NCBI GenBank assembly: GCA_020631735.1
Contig: CM036167.1
Span: 124,001-188,000, forward strand
From: Saccharum officinarum
Taxonomy: Eukaryota; Streptophyta; Magnoliopsida; Poales; Poaceae
Direction: 5' to 3'
DNA: 64,000 nt
The notes beneath the pieces were generated by a model. That model was not told the origin of the DNA. It saw only the letters and a list, made by a program, of their open reading frames with translations, and searched no databases. This document shows positions 1 to 11,339 of the stretch, in pieces; position 1 is the stretch's first letter; every line of letters begins with the position of its first letter. Both the position numbers and the translations under genes were made by a program.

Positions 1-1027
1 GGACGCGTCCGATCGTGCAGGGAGCATACTGTACTCGCACCGGACGCGCGACCGCGTCCGATCGGTGATGACCGGACGCGTCCGGTCGTCTCTGGACCTT
101 ACTGGACTGTGACCGGACGCGCCGATCACACCCAGGTCGCGTCCGATCGGGTGTTTCCCTCAAGTGACACGTGTTGACTTCTGACCACCGCGTCCGGTCC
201 TCGCGAGGACCGCGTCCGGTGTTCAGAGCTGAAACCCTAGCCGCGGAACTGAACTGACCGGACGCGTCCGGTCATGCCGAGGACCGCGTCCGGTCATGGG
301 AAAACGACCCGAAACTCTCCGAAACGCGTCACAACTTGAACCAAGTTGCTTCCAACTGAACTTTGAGCTATTCTAGAGCTGCCTAGCGCCAAGTTTAACA
401 AGTGTGCACCACACCTAAACATAGGACTCGCCTAGGTCAAGCTACCCGCTCATGCCCCCCTTTATAGTACGGCCAGAAGAGAAAAACGAAGATCCTAACG
501 ACTATTCCAAATGTCTCTCAACACCTCGACATCCGGAACTAACCGTCCTTAATCTTGACGTCACTCTTTTGAAAACCGAAACGATTTCCATCAAGGAGCA
601 TGAATACCATGGTGCCCAAAGCAGTTAAAACCTCCATGACCTAACTTACCAAAGTTTCTGCAAAACACACGTTAGTCATGGTAATAAAGCGTTGTCATCA
701 ATTGCCGAAACCAAACCTCGGGGCCTAGATGCTTTCACACTTCTCTACTCATCTTAGACCGGCAAAAGAAAAACCCTATGGTTATACCTTTACCTTGCGC
801 TCTTAGATCCTTCTCCTCCACTTGATCATCATGTCCATCATATTATGTGCATCTCCACCATGATCGTCATTTCATGTCCATGCACCATTTCTTTGTGATC
901 TTGTGGCCACCACTCCTTGCCACGTACACCTTCATCACATGTGTTGTTTATGCCTAACTCAAAATACTTAACACATGGCATTAGCAACTTGGTGTCATTA
1001 ATTACCAAAACCAAACTTGGGCTTTCA
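1..1027 (-). mobile_element. LTR of a Ty1-copia-like retrotransposon, cut by the window edge
   Basis: Seen: the sequence ends at 1027 in ...GGGCTTTCA, the reverse complement of an LTR start (TGAAAGCCC). Bases about 750-1027 are the reverse complement of about 61221-61500, the start of the complete LTR at 61221-63246. Bases 1-300 hold many copies of the palindromic core CCGGACGCGTCCGG, also found in the other two LTRs here. The element reads right to left and its other end lies outside the window. The five bases after it (AGTAC) would be its target duplication; the partner cannot be seen. No gag or pol coding is present. Superfamily is inferred from LTR style (TGAAAG...; in the complete copies a CACCCCCCTCT tract near the end), not from pol. 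Confidence 0.8.
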
Positions 1028-1137
1028 AGTACCTAAAGTACCAATTTCTTTTACTTCTCATGTATGTTACCATCTCACGAATGGTAAAAGAGTTCACTTG
1101 CTTGAGTGATAAGGGATCATTGAAGAGAGAGGGGGAG
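1028..1137. repeat. 110-bp block repeated at about 4117-4225
   Basis: This stretch (AGTACCTAAAGTACCAATTT...) matches about 4117-4225 in the same orientation with few mismatches. The LTR at 1-1027 sits inside the first copy, directly after the bases equivalent to CT at 4115-4116. The origin of the block is not recognised; it could be part of an older element or a local duplication. Confidence 0.75.
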
Positions 1138-1145
1138 GTTAGTTT

Positions 1146-1869
1146 CAGTGGCGGAGGCAGGGAGGGGCCAGCCCCTCCCAAGGTTCAAGGCAATTTTTAA
1201 TTACTACTAATGTTGATACTTCAACTATTGTACCTTTTTTTAGCCTCAACTCTTAAAGTACAAGCTGTAGTATCTGAACTCAACTCATGTACTAACTCAC
1301 GCCACCACTACACACACTCACACACGCACACCCTAGTGTGCAAGCTAGACCTACACCTATACGAAGAGACTTGCACGTGGCTAAGAGGTATCCGAAGTCT
1401 TCGAGGCTTCGTACATGACGGGCACGTCATCCTGACCATTGTGGTGCATCTACGTGCGAGACAACTAAGAAACGAGAAATAGATCCTGAGGTGAGACCCC
1501 TGAGCCAATCACAAGAATCGAACCCAGGACCGGCCGCTCAAACCACCAAGAGCGTATCAACCGAGCTATGCTCGGTCCCCTCAACTATTGTACCTATGAG
1601 CTATTAAGTTGTGTATGTTATGGACCCGCAAAACAATTGTAAATTGAAGCATGTTCGTTGTTTAACCATCATCCGCATGCCTTTAGATTTTGTATATTGT
1701 AAAATTGTTGTATGTTTCAATTACAGAGACTTGATGCATGGATAACTAATGAAAATTTTCGTAATACATATTAATATATGATCACTACCTACTATTAAAA
1801 ATTTATACTATATGATATGCATGTGGATTGTTTGGCCCCCTCTGTACCCAATTCCTGGCTCCGCCACTG
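1146..1869. mobile_element. hAT-like element with CAGTGGCGGAG termini
   Basis: The left end starts CAGTGGCGGAGGCAGG and the right end, reverse complemented, starts CAGTGGCGGAGCCAGG: 15 of 16 bases match as terminal inverted repeats. CAG-type termini of this form are usual for hAT transposons. The flanking 8-mers (GTTAGTTT left, GTTATAAG right) share only GTTA and one further position, so the duplication has decayed or one end is rearranged. There is no transposase reading frame. A SINE is nested inside at 1236-1580. The right end abuts the orphan PR-10 3' flank that starts at 1870. Confidence 0.65.
1236..1580 (-). mobile_element. tRNA-derived SINE with perfect 15-bp target duplications
   Basis: Read on the minus strand, the element begins GGGGACCGAGCATAGCTCGG, followed by an A-box-like TAGCTCGGTTG and a B-box-like GGTTCGATTC, the internal RNA polymerase III promoter of a tRNA-like head. 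It ends in a short A run (T run at 1236-1240 on the plus strand). The 15-mer TCAACTATTGTACCT occurs at both 1221-1235 and 1581-1595, a perfect target-site duplication. This is the signature of LINE-assisted retroposition. It is inserted in the hAT-like element, so it is younger than that element. The exact SINE family is not assigned. Open frames here are incidental. Confidence 0.85.
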
Positions 1870-2112
1870 GTTATAAGTGGTATGTACGATGCTTTGTTTG
1901 TGTGATTATGTATACCCTCATGGTTTTCTATGTGGGAAGAAAAAGGGCATACATAGTTTATATGAGGTATTCTGTTTTGGAATCCTATGCAAGTTTGACT
2001 GGATAAGGAATGTTTGCTCATTTCAAATAGATAAAAATATTTGGAGACTTTTCGTTATGGTGAATATGCCATTATTGAAATTTGAAATTATTTTTCGAAT
2101 AATATGAAGGGT
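1870..2112 (+). pseudogene. orphan copy of the PR-10 downstream flank
   Basis: Bases 1870-2112 match about 6451-6690, which lie 145 bp after the stop codon of the PR-10 gene, at high identity and in the same orientation. No PR-10 coding sequence is found upstream of this copy; the hAT-like element ends exactly where the similarity begins. It is therefore the 3' remnant of a second PR-10 gene or a partial duplication of that flank. Nothing here encodes protein. Confidence 0.7.
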
Positions 2113-2829
2113 CCAGGAGCTCTAGCGTAGGCATTTAAATTCCAAATTTAGGCGAGAGTGATGCTCAACGGTAGCCACAAACCGTGACCAACCGGCCTTG
2201 CATTGTTAAAAAAAAAGAGTAGTAAATGTGTGCAACCGAACTTAATACGTATACAAATTGAACTTCGTATCATTTCTAGACGTGAGTTGTTCTAATCCGT
2301 ATATGATCACACGGTTCATGAGTTCAGATCAAATATTAGACGGAGAACTTATTTGTAGTTTGGGATATAAAAAGTGCAGAACAAAAGAAACTTTCCAATG
2401 TCCTGGTAGTTTGGATAGGAAGAGGTGGACGAAAAAATGAGGGTAAAATTTTGGCTCTTTAATACTGGGTATAGAAATGACAGGAGCTTGATCAGTCAGG
2501 CAAGGAGGAAAAGGATGCCCTGCTACTGTATAATAGGCAGCTCTCTTGTTTCTTCATTCTTAGAAGGAGGAGAAACAAGTGGAGCTTTACAAAGTTGTGT
2601 TCCAGCTTGAAAAATGAGACTCAAAGATTTCGTTAACAATGACACTAGTAGCCTAAACTAGGCTCACCACAAACCTTCTTCCCCCCTTCTGTTATGCTAT
2701 TTCCAAACATTCTAGGAACTATACACGAGGATGACTATCAACGTTCTTTGCTACTCCTTGGTATTTTGGTAAGGATACTCATGACTCCTTTATTGTCATA
2801 GTTGTGTCCCTATATCGTACCTGAGTTCG
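2113..2829. other. no gene recognised
   Basis: AT-rich sequence with short frames only. No protein family, inverted terminal repeat or RNA gene was recognised. Confidence 0.5.
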
Positions 2830-4089
2830 CACTACTACGTTCAGACCTATCACAAGCGGTTCGTAAACCTCATCACAAACAGCTTTCGGTCTCGACAGTG
2901 AGTTGTCATTGGTGATGAAATTCTCCTCAGCCAACGTTGATAATAGCTTATCAAAGTCGGTTCGTATTACCAACCGGTGGTGATTTGAATTTCTAGAGAT
3001 CCCAAAAACAGGCCAAAAATCTCAGAAAGTCACAAGTCACACGGCTACGCGGTGCTAGGATTCGCTTCTAAGACCTTTGTCCTCGCGCGTAGTCCTTTAA
3101 CCACTCTCCTCTAACCACTCCACGCCCTTGGTCACCAGTATCTATATAGCATATCAATTCCCCTAGTATTTCACTTTTCTGGATTTAAATTGAATATTTA
3201 GGACCCTCAATGGCTTCATATGAAAAAGTCATAAACTACAAATTTATTGTTCTAATCGAGATCTACAACTTTAATTTTGGTTGTTTCGCTATCCAAGGTC
3301 GTTTGCCAAATTTGAATTTCAAAACGTTAAAACTTGAGCCAGACTTTTGGGACCCCAAATGATTTCAAATGAAAAACTCATCAACTACGAAGTTGTTGTT
3401 CTCATCGAGATCTACAACTTTGATTTTGATCGATTTTCCGTCCGAGATCGTTTGAAAATTTTGGTTTTTTAAAATTTTAAAACTTCAGATACAAATTTAA
3501 GACTATAAATGATTTCTAATGAAAAAAGTTGTCAACTACAATCATCGAGATCTACAACTTTGGTTTTGGTCATTTATCCATCTGAAGTCATTTGTACATT
3601 TCGAAAAAATTGAATTTCAAATTTTGAGCGCTTCAAACAGAATTTTAGGACCGTAAATGATTTCAAATGAAAAGGTCATCAACTACAGTTGTAGACCTCG
3701 TCGAGATCTACAACTTTTATATAGTTTGTTTCCATCCGACTTTATTTGAAAAGGCTATGGATTTTATTATGCTGCAGCATGGTTATTACCGCCATATCAT
3801 ACGACAAACTGGCGGTGAAAAAGGTCTTCAACGCCGGTTCATATGGCGAGGCGGCAGTGATGAGGAGCATATCATCACCGTTGGTTGGTGGTGCAAACCG
3901 GCGCGGCGATGGACTATCACCGTTGGTTGGTAAGATGAAGCGGCGGTGATAGTTAACAACCCGAACGTTCTTACAAACCAACAGTGATACTCTCATCATC
4001 AACGGTTCCGTTGGTGGTAGCTATCACCAGTGGTTTTAATAATACCGATCATGATAGAGGCGTTGGTGATAGGTCTGAATGTAGTAGTG
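2830..4089. mobile_element. short non-autonomous CACTA element
   Basis: The left end CACTACTACGTTCAGACCTA (24 bp in all, running to ATCAC) is matched by the reverse complement of the right end at 4066-4089 with a single mismatch. CACTA ends plus subterminal repeats (variants of ACCGGTTGGTGAT and GGCGGTGATA near both ends) define the superfamily. The 3-bp target duplication expected for CACTA is not clear (TCG left, TTA right). The interior has no transposase; about 3180-3760 is a tandem repeat. It is presumably mobilised in trans. Confidence 0.75.
3180..3760. repeat. four tandem units of about 148 bp inside the CACTA element
   Basis: The phrase ATGAAAAA..GTCATCAACTAC followed by ATCGAGATCTACAACTTT recurs at about 3217, 3367, 3516 and 3664, giving a period near 148 bp with substantial divergence between units. 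A related single copy is seen near 8040-8100. Non-coding. Confidence 0.7.
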
Positions 4090-4349
4090 TTAGTATTGTA
4101 GGTATCATACTACTAGTACCTAAAGTACCAATTTCTTTTACCTCTCATGTATGTTACCATCTCACGAATGGTAAAAGAGTTCACTTGCTAGAGCGACAAG
4201 GGACCATTGGAGAGAGAAAGGGGGATTGTTTAGTTTTATAATAAATAAAACGGTTTGTTTACAAGATGTTTCTTGTAAGAGGTGAAATAAGAAGAGGGTG
4301 ACATTACCATCAACAAGTGAGTCTTTTCATGTCTAATTTTTTTATGCTG

Positions 4350-5165
4350 ACCCTCCCCTATCCCGACCGGCGGCGCCCTCCCTAGATCTGGCAGCGTCTC
4401 CTCTCCCTCGGTCAACAGCGGGCATGGAGGGGGCGTGCGGGCACGCACCATCCCGCACCACGCCGATCCACCTCGCCCGTCGCGGAAGGGGGAGCAGGGG
4501 AGGCCTGCGCCTGCGCTCCCATCCACCTTGCGCCGTCGGCACGAAGGGGACGCCTGCGCCACCGCAGTTGCCCACCAGGTAGGTCATGGCCGCGCGACGA
4601 TGCTGTGTTTCAAATGTTTCTAGACGTTTTTTTAGACATGTTGCAAGTCCATGTTTCAAGTGTTTCAGTTGTTTCAGATATATGTTTCAATTGTTTCATA
4701 TTGATGTTGCAGATGTTGCAATGGTTATACATATATGTTGCAAGCGTCTATCCCCAATCTTTTATATGTTTTTTTTGTACACGTATGTTGCAAGTTTTCA
4801 GACGCATGTCTGAAGCGTTTCATCTATCTTCTTTTGTATGTTGCAAGTGTTGCATTTGGATATTTTGAAAGTAGATTAGAATGTTGCACATGTTGCAATG
4901 GTGTTTCAACTGTATGTTCTAAATGTTTTATCTGTTTTAGACGTATATTGCAAATGTTTCATCTGGATGTTGCAAAAGTAGATCGGATGTTGCACGGCGT
5001 GGCTGGTGGCTATCGCTGCTGCTGGGGCGTAGCCATGGGTCAACCCACGTGGGTTTCCCTGTGCAGGGCGTGGGTGCTGGGGCGGGATGCGGGCATGAAC
5101 GTCGGAGCGGCGCAGTTGTTGGAGCCGCGTCCGGACACGACGTCCCATCCGGTCCGAAAAATTTA
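4350..5165. repeat. GC-rich flanks around a degenerate TGTTGCA/GTTTCA array
   Basis: Between about 4600 and 5000 the sequence repeats short phrases such as ATGTTGCAAGTGTTTCA and ATGTTGCAATGG with irregular spacing. GC-rich stretches flank it (4350-4600 and 5000-5160). The same architecture, GC-rich then array then GC-rich, is found at about 47735-48800, so this is a dispersed element family. Terminal repeats and target duplications were not found, and the class is unknown. The long frames here reflect the repeat and do not look like genes. Confidence 0.55.
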
Positions 5166-5623
5166 GTGTCTCGCGACTTTGTCGAGCCTATGATGCAATA
5201 CCAAGCCCTTAGAGCCGCTTTTAACTTCAGAAAAAAAAAAGAGTGATGCAAGTAGTCAGGACGCTCACAATATAATTCTCTTTTCAACTCACACCAACCC
5301 ACCACGCTTACATGTTTTTTTTTTATCTGGAAGCTCATCATCATCCCAAACCAGCCCTGTTGTATTATTCTAGAATCATGCATTTCGCTCACGCCAAACG
5401 GTGTGCCGATTCGACGACATATTCTACACCTTGAGGAGTTGAACGTTGACGGAATGACAACACGTTTCTTGACGTGTCTCTGCAACCCCGGCCACATTAT
5501 GGGCACTCGACCAACGACCGACGGTGCCGTGCCAAGCCAACAACCCAAGTGGGAAAAGCTGACGACTCCCGGGCGTCTCATGCTCATCCTCACGGGACGC
5601 CACCAACCCCCGCCATAACCGCC

Positions 5624-5631
5624 TATTTAAA
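5624..5631 (+). promoter_or_regulatory. TATA-like box of the PR-10 gene
   Basis: TATTTAAA lies 102 bp upstream of the PR-10 ATG at 5733, in a plausible place for a plant core promoter with a leader of about 75 bases. TTGAC cores, the centre of WRKY-binding W-boxes, occur upstream near 5446. These are motif matches only. Confidence 0.5.
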
Positions 5632-5732
5632 GCCCTCAGTCCGCCACTCTTATGGCAACACAAGCAGAAGCTGCAAGCCTAAGCATTCAGCTCGAACCAA
5701 GTTTAGTCGATCGGCCGACGATCACTGAAGTA

Positions 5733-6306
5733 ATGGCCTCCGCCAACAGCTGGACCCTCGAGATCGCGTCGCCGGTGGCCGCACCGCGCCTGTTCCGCGC
5801 CGCCGTGTTGGACTGGCACACCCTGGCGCCCAAGCTCGCCTCCCACGTTGTCGCGAGCGCCCACCCCGTGGAGGGCGACGGCGGCGTTGGCAGCGTCAGG
5901 CAGTTCAACTTCACCTCAGGTAAGTGTCCGCGGCATGTCCAGACCAACATGTTCTCTCGCCTGATCGATCAAACAGCTAGCTCATGACGTGCGATCGATC
6001 GCTCTTGCAGTCATGCCGTTCAGCTTCACGAAGGAGAGGCTCGATTTCCTGGACCTGGACAAGTGCGAGTGCAAGCAAACGCTCCTCGAGGGCGGCGGCA
6101 TCGGCGTTGGCATCGAGACGGCGACGTCGCACATCAAGGTGGAGCCCGCGGCCGACGGCGGCAGCGTGGTGAAGGTGGAGACGACGTTCAAGCCGCTGCC
6201 GGGCGTGGAGGTGAAGGACGAGATCACCAAGGCCAAGGAGTCACTCACCGCCATTTTCAAGGGTGCCGAGGCCTACCTCGTCGCCAACCCCGACGCCTAC
6301 AACTAA
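5733..6306 (+). CDS. PR10: PR-10 / Bet v 1-family pathogenesis-related protein, two exons
   Basis: Exon 1 is 5733-5919 and exon 2 is 6011-6306; the 91-bp intron has GTAAGT and TTGCAG borders and splits codon 63 after its first base, the conserved intron position of PR-10 genes. The product is 160 residues, the usual family length. It starts MASANSWTLEI, has the glycine-rich loop GDGGVGSVRQF near residues 50-60 and ends in the long C-terminal helix (KAKESLTAIFKGAEAYL). PR-10 proteins are cytosolic, bind small hydrophobic ligands in a curved beta-sheet cavity, are induced by pathogens and stress, and some show RNase activity. ATG 5733 is preferred over upstream in-frame starts because the family begins there. 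AATAAA at 6400-6405 is a likely polyadenylation signal. All key positions look intact. Confidence 0.95.
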
Positions 6307-6450
6307 ATCAGTGGATTGGGATTGGATTCCCCTTCCTGAAGTCTGGGTTTAATTTTCTTTTTCTTTCCTGGAGTTTTCCTCTTTTTTCATACAAAACAAA
6401 ATAAAGCTGCTCTATGCGCAGTGTGCGGTGTATGTGTATGGACTTGAGAT

Positions 6451-6690
6451 GTTATAAGTGGTATGTACGATGCTTTGTTTGTGTGATTATGTATACCCTC
6501 ATGGTTTCCTATGTGAGAAGAAAAAGGGCATGCATAGTTTATACGAGGTATTCTGTTTTGGAATCCTATGCAAGTTTGACTGAATAAGGAATGTTTGCTC
6601 ATTTCGAATAGATATTAGGAGACTTTCATTATGGTGAATATGTCATAGTTGAAATTTGAAATTATTTTTTGAACAAAATGAAGACTCCAG
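6451..6690 (+). repeat. PR-10 downstream flank, duplicated at 1870-2112
   Basis: Starting 145 bp after the PR-10 stop, this segment (GTTATAAGTGGTATGTACGA...) matches 1870-2112 nearly base for base. It is non-coding 3' flank and shows a partial duplication of the PR-10 locus. Confidence 0.75.
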
Positions 6691-7035
6691 GGGTTAAGCG
6701 TTTACTAGAGAGGTGAGAGAAGTAGGCATTTGTCATGACTCCGCGGGATATACAAAGACGGCGTCTGTAGCAGGTCTGGAAGCGGAGGTGTTTGGGATCC
6801 GACAAGAGAGAGGAACACAGTGGCTGACCAGTGGACCTAGAAGCCATAGGAAATGACAGATGGACCCAAACTGGATGGGGGCCCAAAACGGCATGTAATG
6901 AACATGTTCTGTTAATTGAAATCCAAACTCTGAAACTGCAGTTCCTCCCACCGCACTGAGAAATTCCTCTGATTCCTATCCTTTTCTTGCTAAATCTACC
7001 TCTAATTCTTCCTCAGCTATGTCAGTTCGTCGCAA

Positions 7036-7380
7036 TTGGTACTCAGAGCAGGCTAATTATTGGCCAAATTTTTTCCATGGCCATGGTGATTCACTCTAGC
7101 ACCGAAGATGAAGCCGACAAAGGTTGAACTTCTCGTGGCGGCGAATGCGGAGGCCACCAACAAGTACTTCGAGGATATCGAGCTACTTCTTGAGCATCTC
7201 CTCGACAAGTTCTCCAGCCTCGAGTCGTGGAAGACCACCATGGATTCATCATTGGGGTCGCTGTTGAAGGCCACGTCAGAGACGGTGGGACGGTTCAGAA
7301 GTTGGAGGCACGACCACCACTGCCACCACCGCTGCCACCTCCCTCGGCTACCATGCTTCAACCGCGACCGCAGCAGCATG
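7036..7380 (+). pseudogene. retrotransposon scrap: primer-binding-site-like sequence and gag N-terminus
   Basis: TTGGTACTCAGAGCAGGC near 7037 resembles the initiator-Met tRNA primer binding site (TGGTATCAGAGC) that follows a 5' LTR. A frame opens at 7108 (MKPTKVELLVAANAEATNKY...) with a predicted coiled coil (EDIELLLEHLLDKFSSLESW), as in gag N-termini of plant LTR retrotransposons. Near 7290 a one-base loss shifts the frame: the next frame continues as VQKLEARPPLPPPLPPP, a proline-rich gag-like linker. Sequence after 7380 turns AT-rich and unrelated. The family is inferred; no pol is present. Confidence 0.45.
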
Positions 7381-9615
7381 GTAACGAGAATAGTTAACTC
7401 ATTATATCTATTATTTAAAATTAATAACTATATACTAATAAATATACTATCTTATTAGTAATTATTATGACAAAAACAGTACACATTTGTTATGATAAAC
7501 ATACTAATACGTTAATCAACAGTATTACTTTCTTAATTTTCACATAGTTGTGCATTAATCAACATAGTATTACTTATCAAAACTAATCTTGTCACATTAA
7601 TTACTAAATAATAATGTAACATGGAAACAATTCTTAATTTATGTATTGATGACAAAGATTGGAAAACTTGGACAGACTTGTTCAGCAGATTTTTATAGAC
7701 AAGCTTATCCAGCATCTATTGAGGATATTCCTTTCTAAGTCACCTACGAACCAAACATTACTTATCCATGGACCGCTAATTTATCCCGTACCGTCCCGCA
7801 TCCTTTTCTACATTTGACCCACTCGAATTCGCATTTTCGGGCAAATTCGAATTCAGTATGAAATACGGAATACCAAATTCAAAAACGGAACAGAAACGGT
7901 TTAGTGTTTTCCGACCATTTTTTAATTTTCCGCTTTTTTATTCAGAATATTCTGTTTTTGAAATTTGGTTTATACCGTTTTTGGGCCACTAGAAGTCCAG
8001 CCTTAGAAAAATTGTATCTTTTTCATAAGATCTTGGATGAAGATGATTTTTATATGAAAATTGTAGCTCTCGACAAGATCTACAACTTTCTAGTTTTCAA
8101 TTTTTCATTTGAAGTCATTAATATGTTTAAAAAATTAAATATATCAAGCTCGAGATTGCTACGCGTGCTGGTGTTCCGTATTCCAAGATTGATTTCTTCT
8201 TTATGATTTTAATTAAACCTTGTGAATGTTTTCCTTGTTTATTTTGCTTCTTTTGGTGTTACCATTGTAATTCCGAATGAGTGTGAGTGTGTTGTTTCTT
8301 GCTATCTCCGAGTGGATAAAAGGTAATGATTTGACTAATATATTTCCATTCTTGAACTGAGAGGGCTGGAAATGAACCTGAAGGAATGGACATACTCATT
8401 CGCAAAAAAAAAAAAGAGAACCGCTCTGGTACTCCTTTTTTTAAAAAAAAAATACACATATCTCAAAGCAGCCCACCTAATAAATAATTAATCATTTTCT
8501 CAGTTATTATTTATTTGGGTCCCACTTGGGCCGTTCCGGCCCTAGATTGTGCCCAGCCTAAACCCAGCCCGCTTGTTAATTGTCCTCTAAATCCCGATCT
8601 CTTTTGTTCGGAGCTTTTTTCTCGCGCGGCCGCCCGTCCATCTCGGAGCAGACCAAACGGAAAGATGAGTTCTCTACGGCAGCGGAGCTCCATGCACGGA
8701 CTCGCACAAGTCGATCTCATCATCTCGGTTCGATGTCGTTCTGTACGGAGGCGCCGGAAAGCTCGGAACACAAGGGAACTACACTGGGTTTGGGCTGGAC
8801 ACGGGCTACGATTTCAAGGGCTGGGCCCATGCGGAACTTAGATGGATCATAATTAAAAAAAATATTTATTTTATTAGATAGATCACTTTGATATTTGTGC
8901 TATTTTTTTAGAAAGAGGAGCACCGGAGCAATACCCAAAAAAGGAAGAAAAGAAAGAAAGAATGGGCATACTCATGTAGGCAAGGCAAAGCTGCAAATTG
9001 ATAGGAAAGAAGCAAAAAGGAAAACATAAAAAGTTTGAGATAAAATTGTTCAAAAAAGATAAGAGTATCTACCAGGGGAATGTCATAACTGGTAAAAAAA
9101 ACTCTACGGGTAAAATAGTCTTTTCTCCTAGGACTTAATACCGTTACAACTCTAAACTAAAGGAAATGTCAAATAGAAAAGAAAAACTTGAGACGAGAAC
9201 AGATAGGAAAAGATTTGAGTTTGTGTGTTAGATAAGAAAGCATCATTTTTTTCCTATGTCAAATAGGAAATTTTCTCAATATTTACATTCTTGAGCTGAA
9301 CTACTCATTGAATTTTGTTCATCCGATTTGAGTATATCAAATAAAGATGTGTGCTTGTATTTTTTTATGGTCAGTATTATATTTAATGGTAGATGACGTC
9401 TCCTTGATGATGACTCCACTCATCCTGGATAAGGTGTGCGTGATCATTCGCAAAGAAAAGGTGTGCGTGATCATCATCAGTCGTGCACCATGCCTAAGCA
9501 TTTTCCAAGGTAAAAGACCACCTGACCAATTCGAAACAAAAATGCCTATTGAAATTGGCTTTGGGCCTTGTGATCCGGTGGCCTTGAGGAGGCCAATAAA
9601 ATTGGACAGTAGGTT
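7381..9615. other. AT-rich intergenic DNA, no gene recognised
   Basis: Mostly low-complexity AT-rich sequence. About 7990-8120 resembles one unit of the CACTA-internal repeat at 3180-3760 (TCGACAAGATCTACAACTTT). A poly-A tract at about 8404-8415 may mark an old retroposon end. A GC-richer patch at 8515-8850 has open frames but no recognisable family. Confidence 0.45.
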
Positions 9616-10444
9616 AGAGAAACTCCAGCAATAGCCTCTAAAACAGGGCGCTTACTTTTCATTAGGGTGCTCTCCCTACTTTTCAGGGCCCTGTTTTCTA
9701 GTCTCAACTCCAACAACAACCCTCAAAATAGAGCCCTCAAATCCATTTTCTCAGTGGATGACAAATGGAACCCACTTGTCATAGACTTACTCGGCCAATA
9801 GAAATAAACTGCCGCCAGAGGGGAAGCGGATGAGCACGACGGCTGCGAGGAATCCCGCGAGTGCGGTGGTGTGATGAGGAGCGGGGACTGACTCGGCCGC
9901 AATCTCTACCTCGCTGCCGGCCACGAGCGCGACAAGAGGAGCCGGCCACGACCTCTACCTCGCTGCTGGATGCCGGATCGAGTGGGTGGAGTCGCCGGCG
10001 GGGGAAGAGAGAGGGAGCCGACCGGGGAGGAGAGAGGGAGCCGGCCATGGCTGTTGGCTGCTGGCTGCCCGCGCATCGGAGTAGTGGGCCGCGCGGCGGG
10101 GTAGCACGCACGGTGGAGCTACGGCTGGCGCAGCGGGGCAGCACGCGTGGCGGAGCAACGGCCGGCGCGTCGGAGGGCGAGTGCGAGCGAGGGGAGGAGG
10201 ATGGAACAACGGCGAGCAGCCTCGACGCGGTGGAGGGAGGCCGCGCCGTACGTGCGCGGGGAGGAAACTGGCGGCAGACAGGATGGGTCCCGGGGTGTTG
10301 GGCCAACGGGGATGGGGTCTGGAGGGTGAATATAGGTGCCCAACTAAAATTCGAGGCTTGAATAGGGGTCTTGCTGGAGCACGTTTGCCTGAGCCTCCAT
10401 ATTTAGTTATGGGGGCTCAAATAGGGGCCTGCTGGAGTTGCTCT
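9616..10444. mobile_element. MULE-like element with AGAG(A/C)AACTCCAGCA ends and a GC-rich core
   Basis: The left end AGAGAAACTCCAGCA and the reverse complement of the right end AGAGCAACTCCAGCA differ at one base. Such ends are common in grass Mutator-type MITEs. The interior (about 9780-10320) is strongly GC-rich with overlapping frames on both strands but no conserved domain, as in elements that have picked up host sequence (Pack-MULEs). A 9-bp target duplication is not obvious. Class and capture are inferences. Confidence 0.5.
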
Positions 10445-11339
10445 TATATGTGCTTGCATAGAGCAACTTCAGCTCTCTACATCCTTAGATAGAAATAGAA
10501 ATTTTGACCAAAGTATATACAAGAGCTTCTCTAATTAGATTTTTCAAATATTGTCATTTGTTTTCCCGTATTTTTTGTTAGCCAAATATAGAAAGCAAGA
10601 TTGGCTCCCTAAAATGCACACATGATATGAAAAGCCATCGGAGGATGAAAAAATATAGAGACCAATTTTCATTTACCTGGCGGAGTTGCCTCACCTGTTG
10701 GATTAATTAGGCTTATTCTATTACCAGTCTAGCAATTAATCGAAAAATTTTAAAGGCCCACAATAAATACTAAGTTGGAGTAATATTAATACCACTAGTA
10801 CACTTAGTAGAGAGTGATGTGAAAGAATACGTATTCGTCAATGTGTTTCTACAGCTACCAGCATCTGAACATCCGCCAACTTGGCGGGCTCCTTTGGTAA
10901 TTGTTGGTGGCCACGGTCGATAGGCCGAGGAAGTTTGTTGTGGGCTGAGCGGCCACGGCAGGGACCAGGGAGTGATGAGCAGGACAATAGGGTACCGTGT
11001 GGCCCAGAGAGCGCATTCATCACATGGAGAAGACAGAGGGTGAGTCGCACGGCAGGAACAGGACACAAAGCGAGCCAGTAGCCCAGTACGCATCGTGGGG
11101 TGCGATGGACATGGACCCAAAGCTGCAAGCCTTCAACTCGTCGAGCATCGTGGTGGCCATGGTGACCAGGGCGTCGACGTCGGTCGAGATCTCTGCATGG
11201 CGTCGACGTCGAGATCATTGACGTGGTCCAGAACCATGCATCATCGAGCACTGTTCTTTCACGTACAGCACGCATCAACCAGGTCTCTCAATTATTGCAC
11301 GGGTCCACGAACAGTTCGTACATCATCGTCCCATAGCCA
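10445..11339. other. no gene recognised
   Basis: Mixed sequence. Open frames on both strands at 10770-11290 have no family resemblance. It lies just beyond the 3' end of the BAHD pseudogene (minus strand) and may include its old 3' flank. Confidence 0.4.

Noticed and set aside
1500..1580. A possible tRNA gene on the minus strand
   Set aside because: A- and B-box-like motifs are present, but the cloverleaf is not complete and the sequence continues into a 345-bp body with an A tail and target duplications, so it is a SINE head.
9779..10361. Long GC-rich frames on both strands (up to 175 codons)
   Set aside because: They overlap in several frames on both strands, have Arg/Pro/Ser bias from GC content alone, and lie inside a MULE-like element with no domain.
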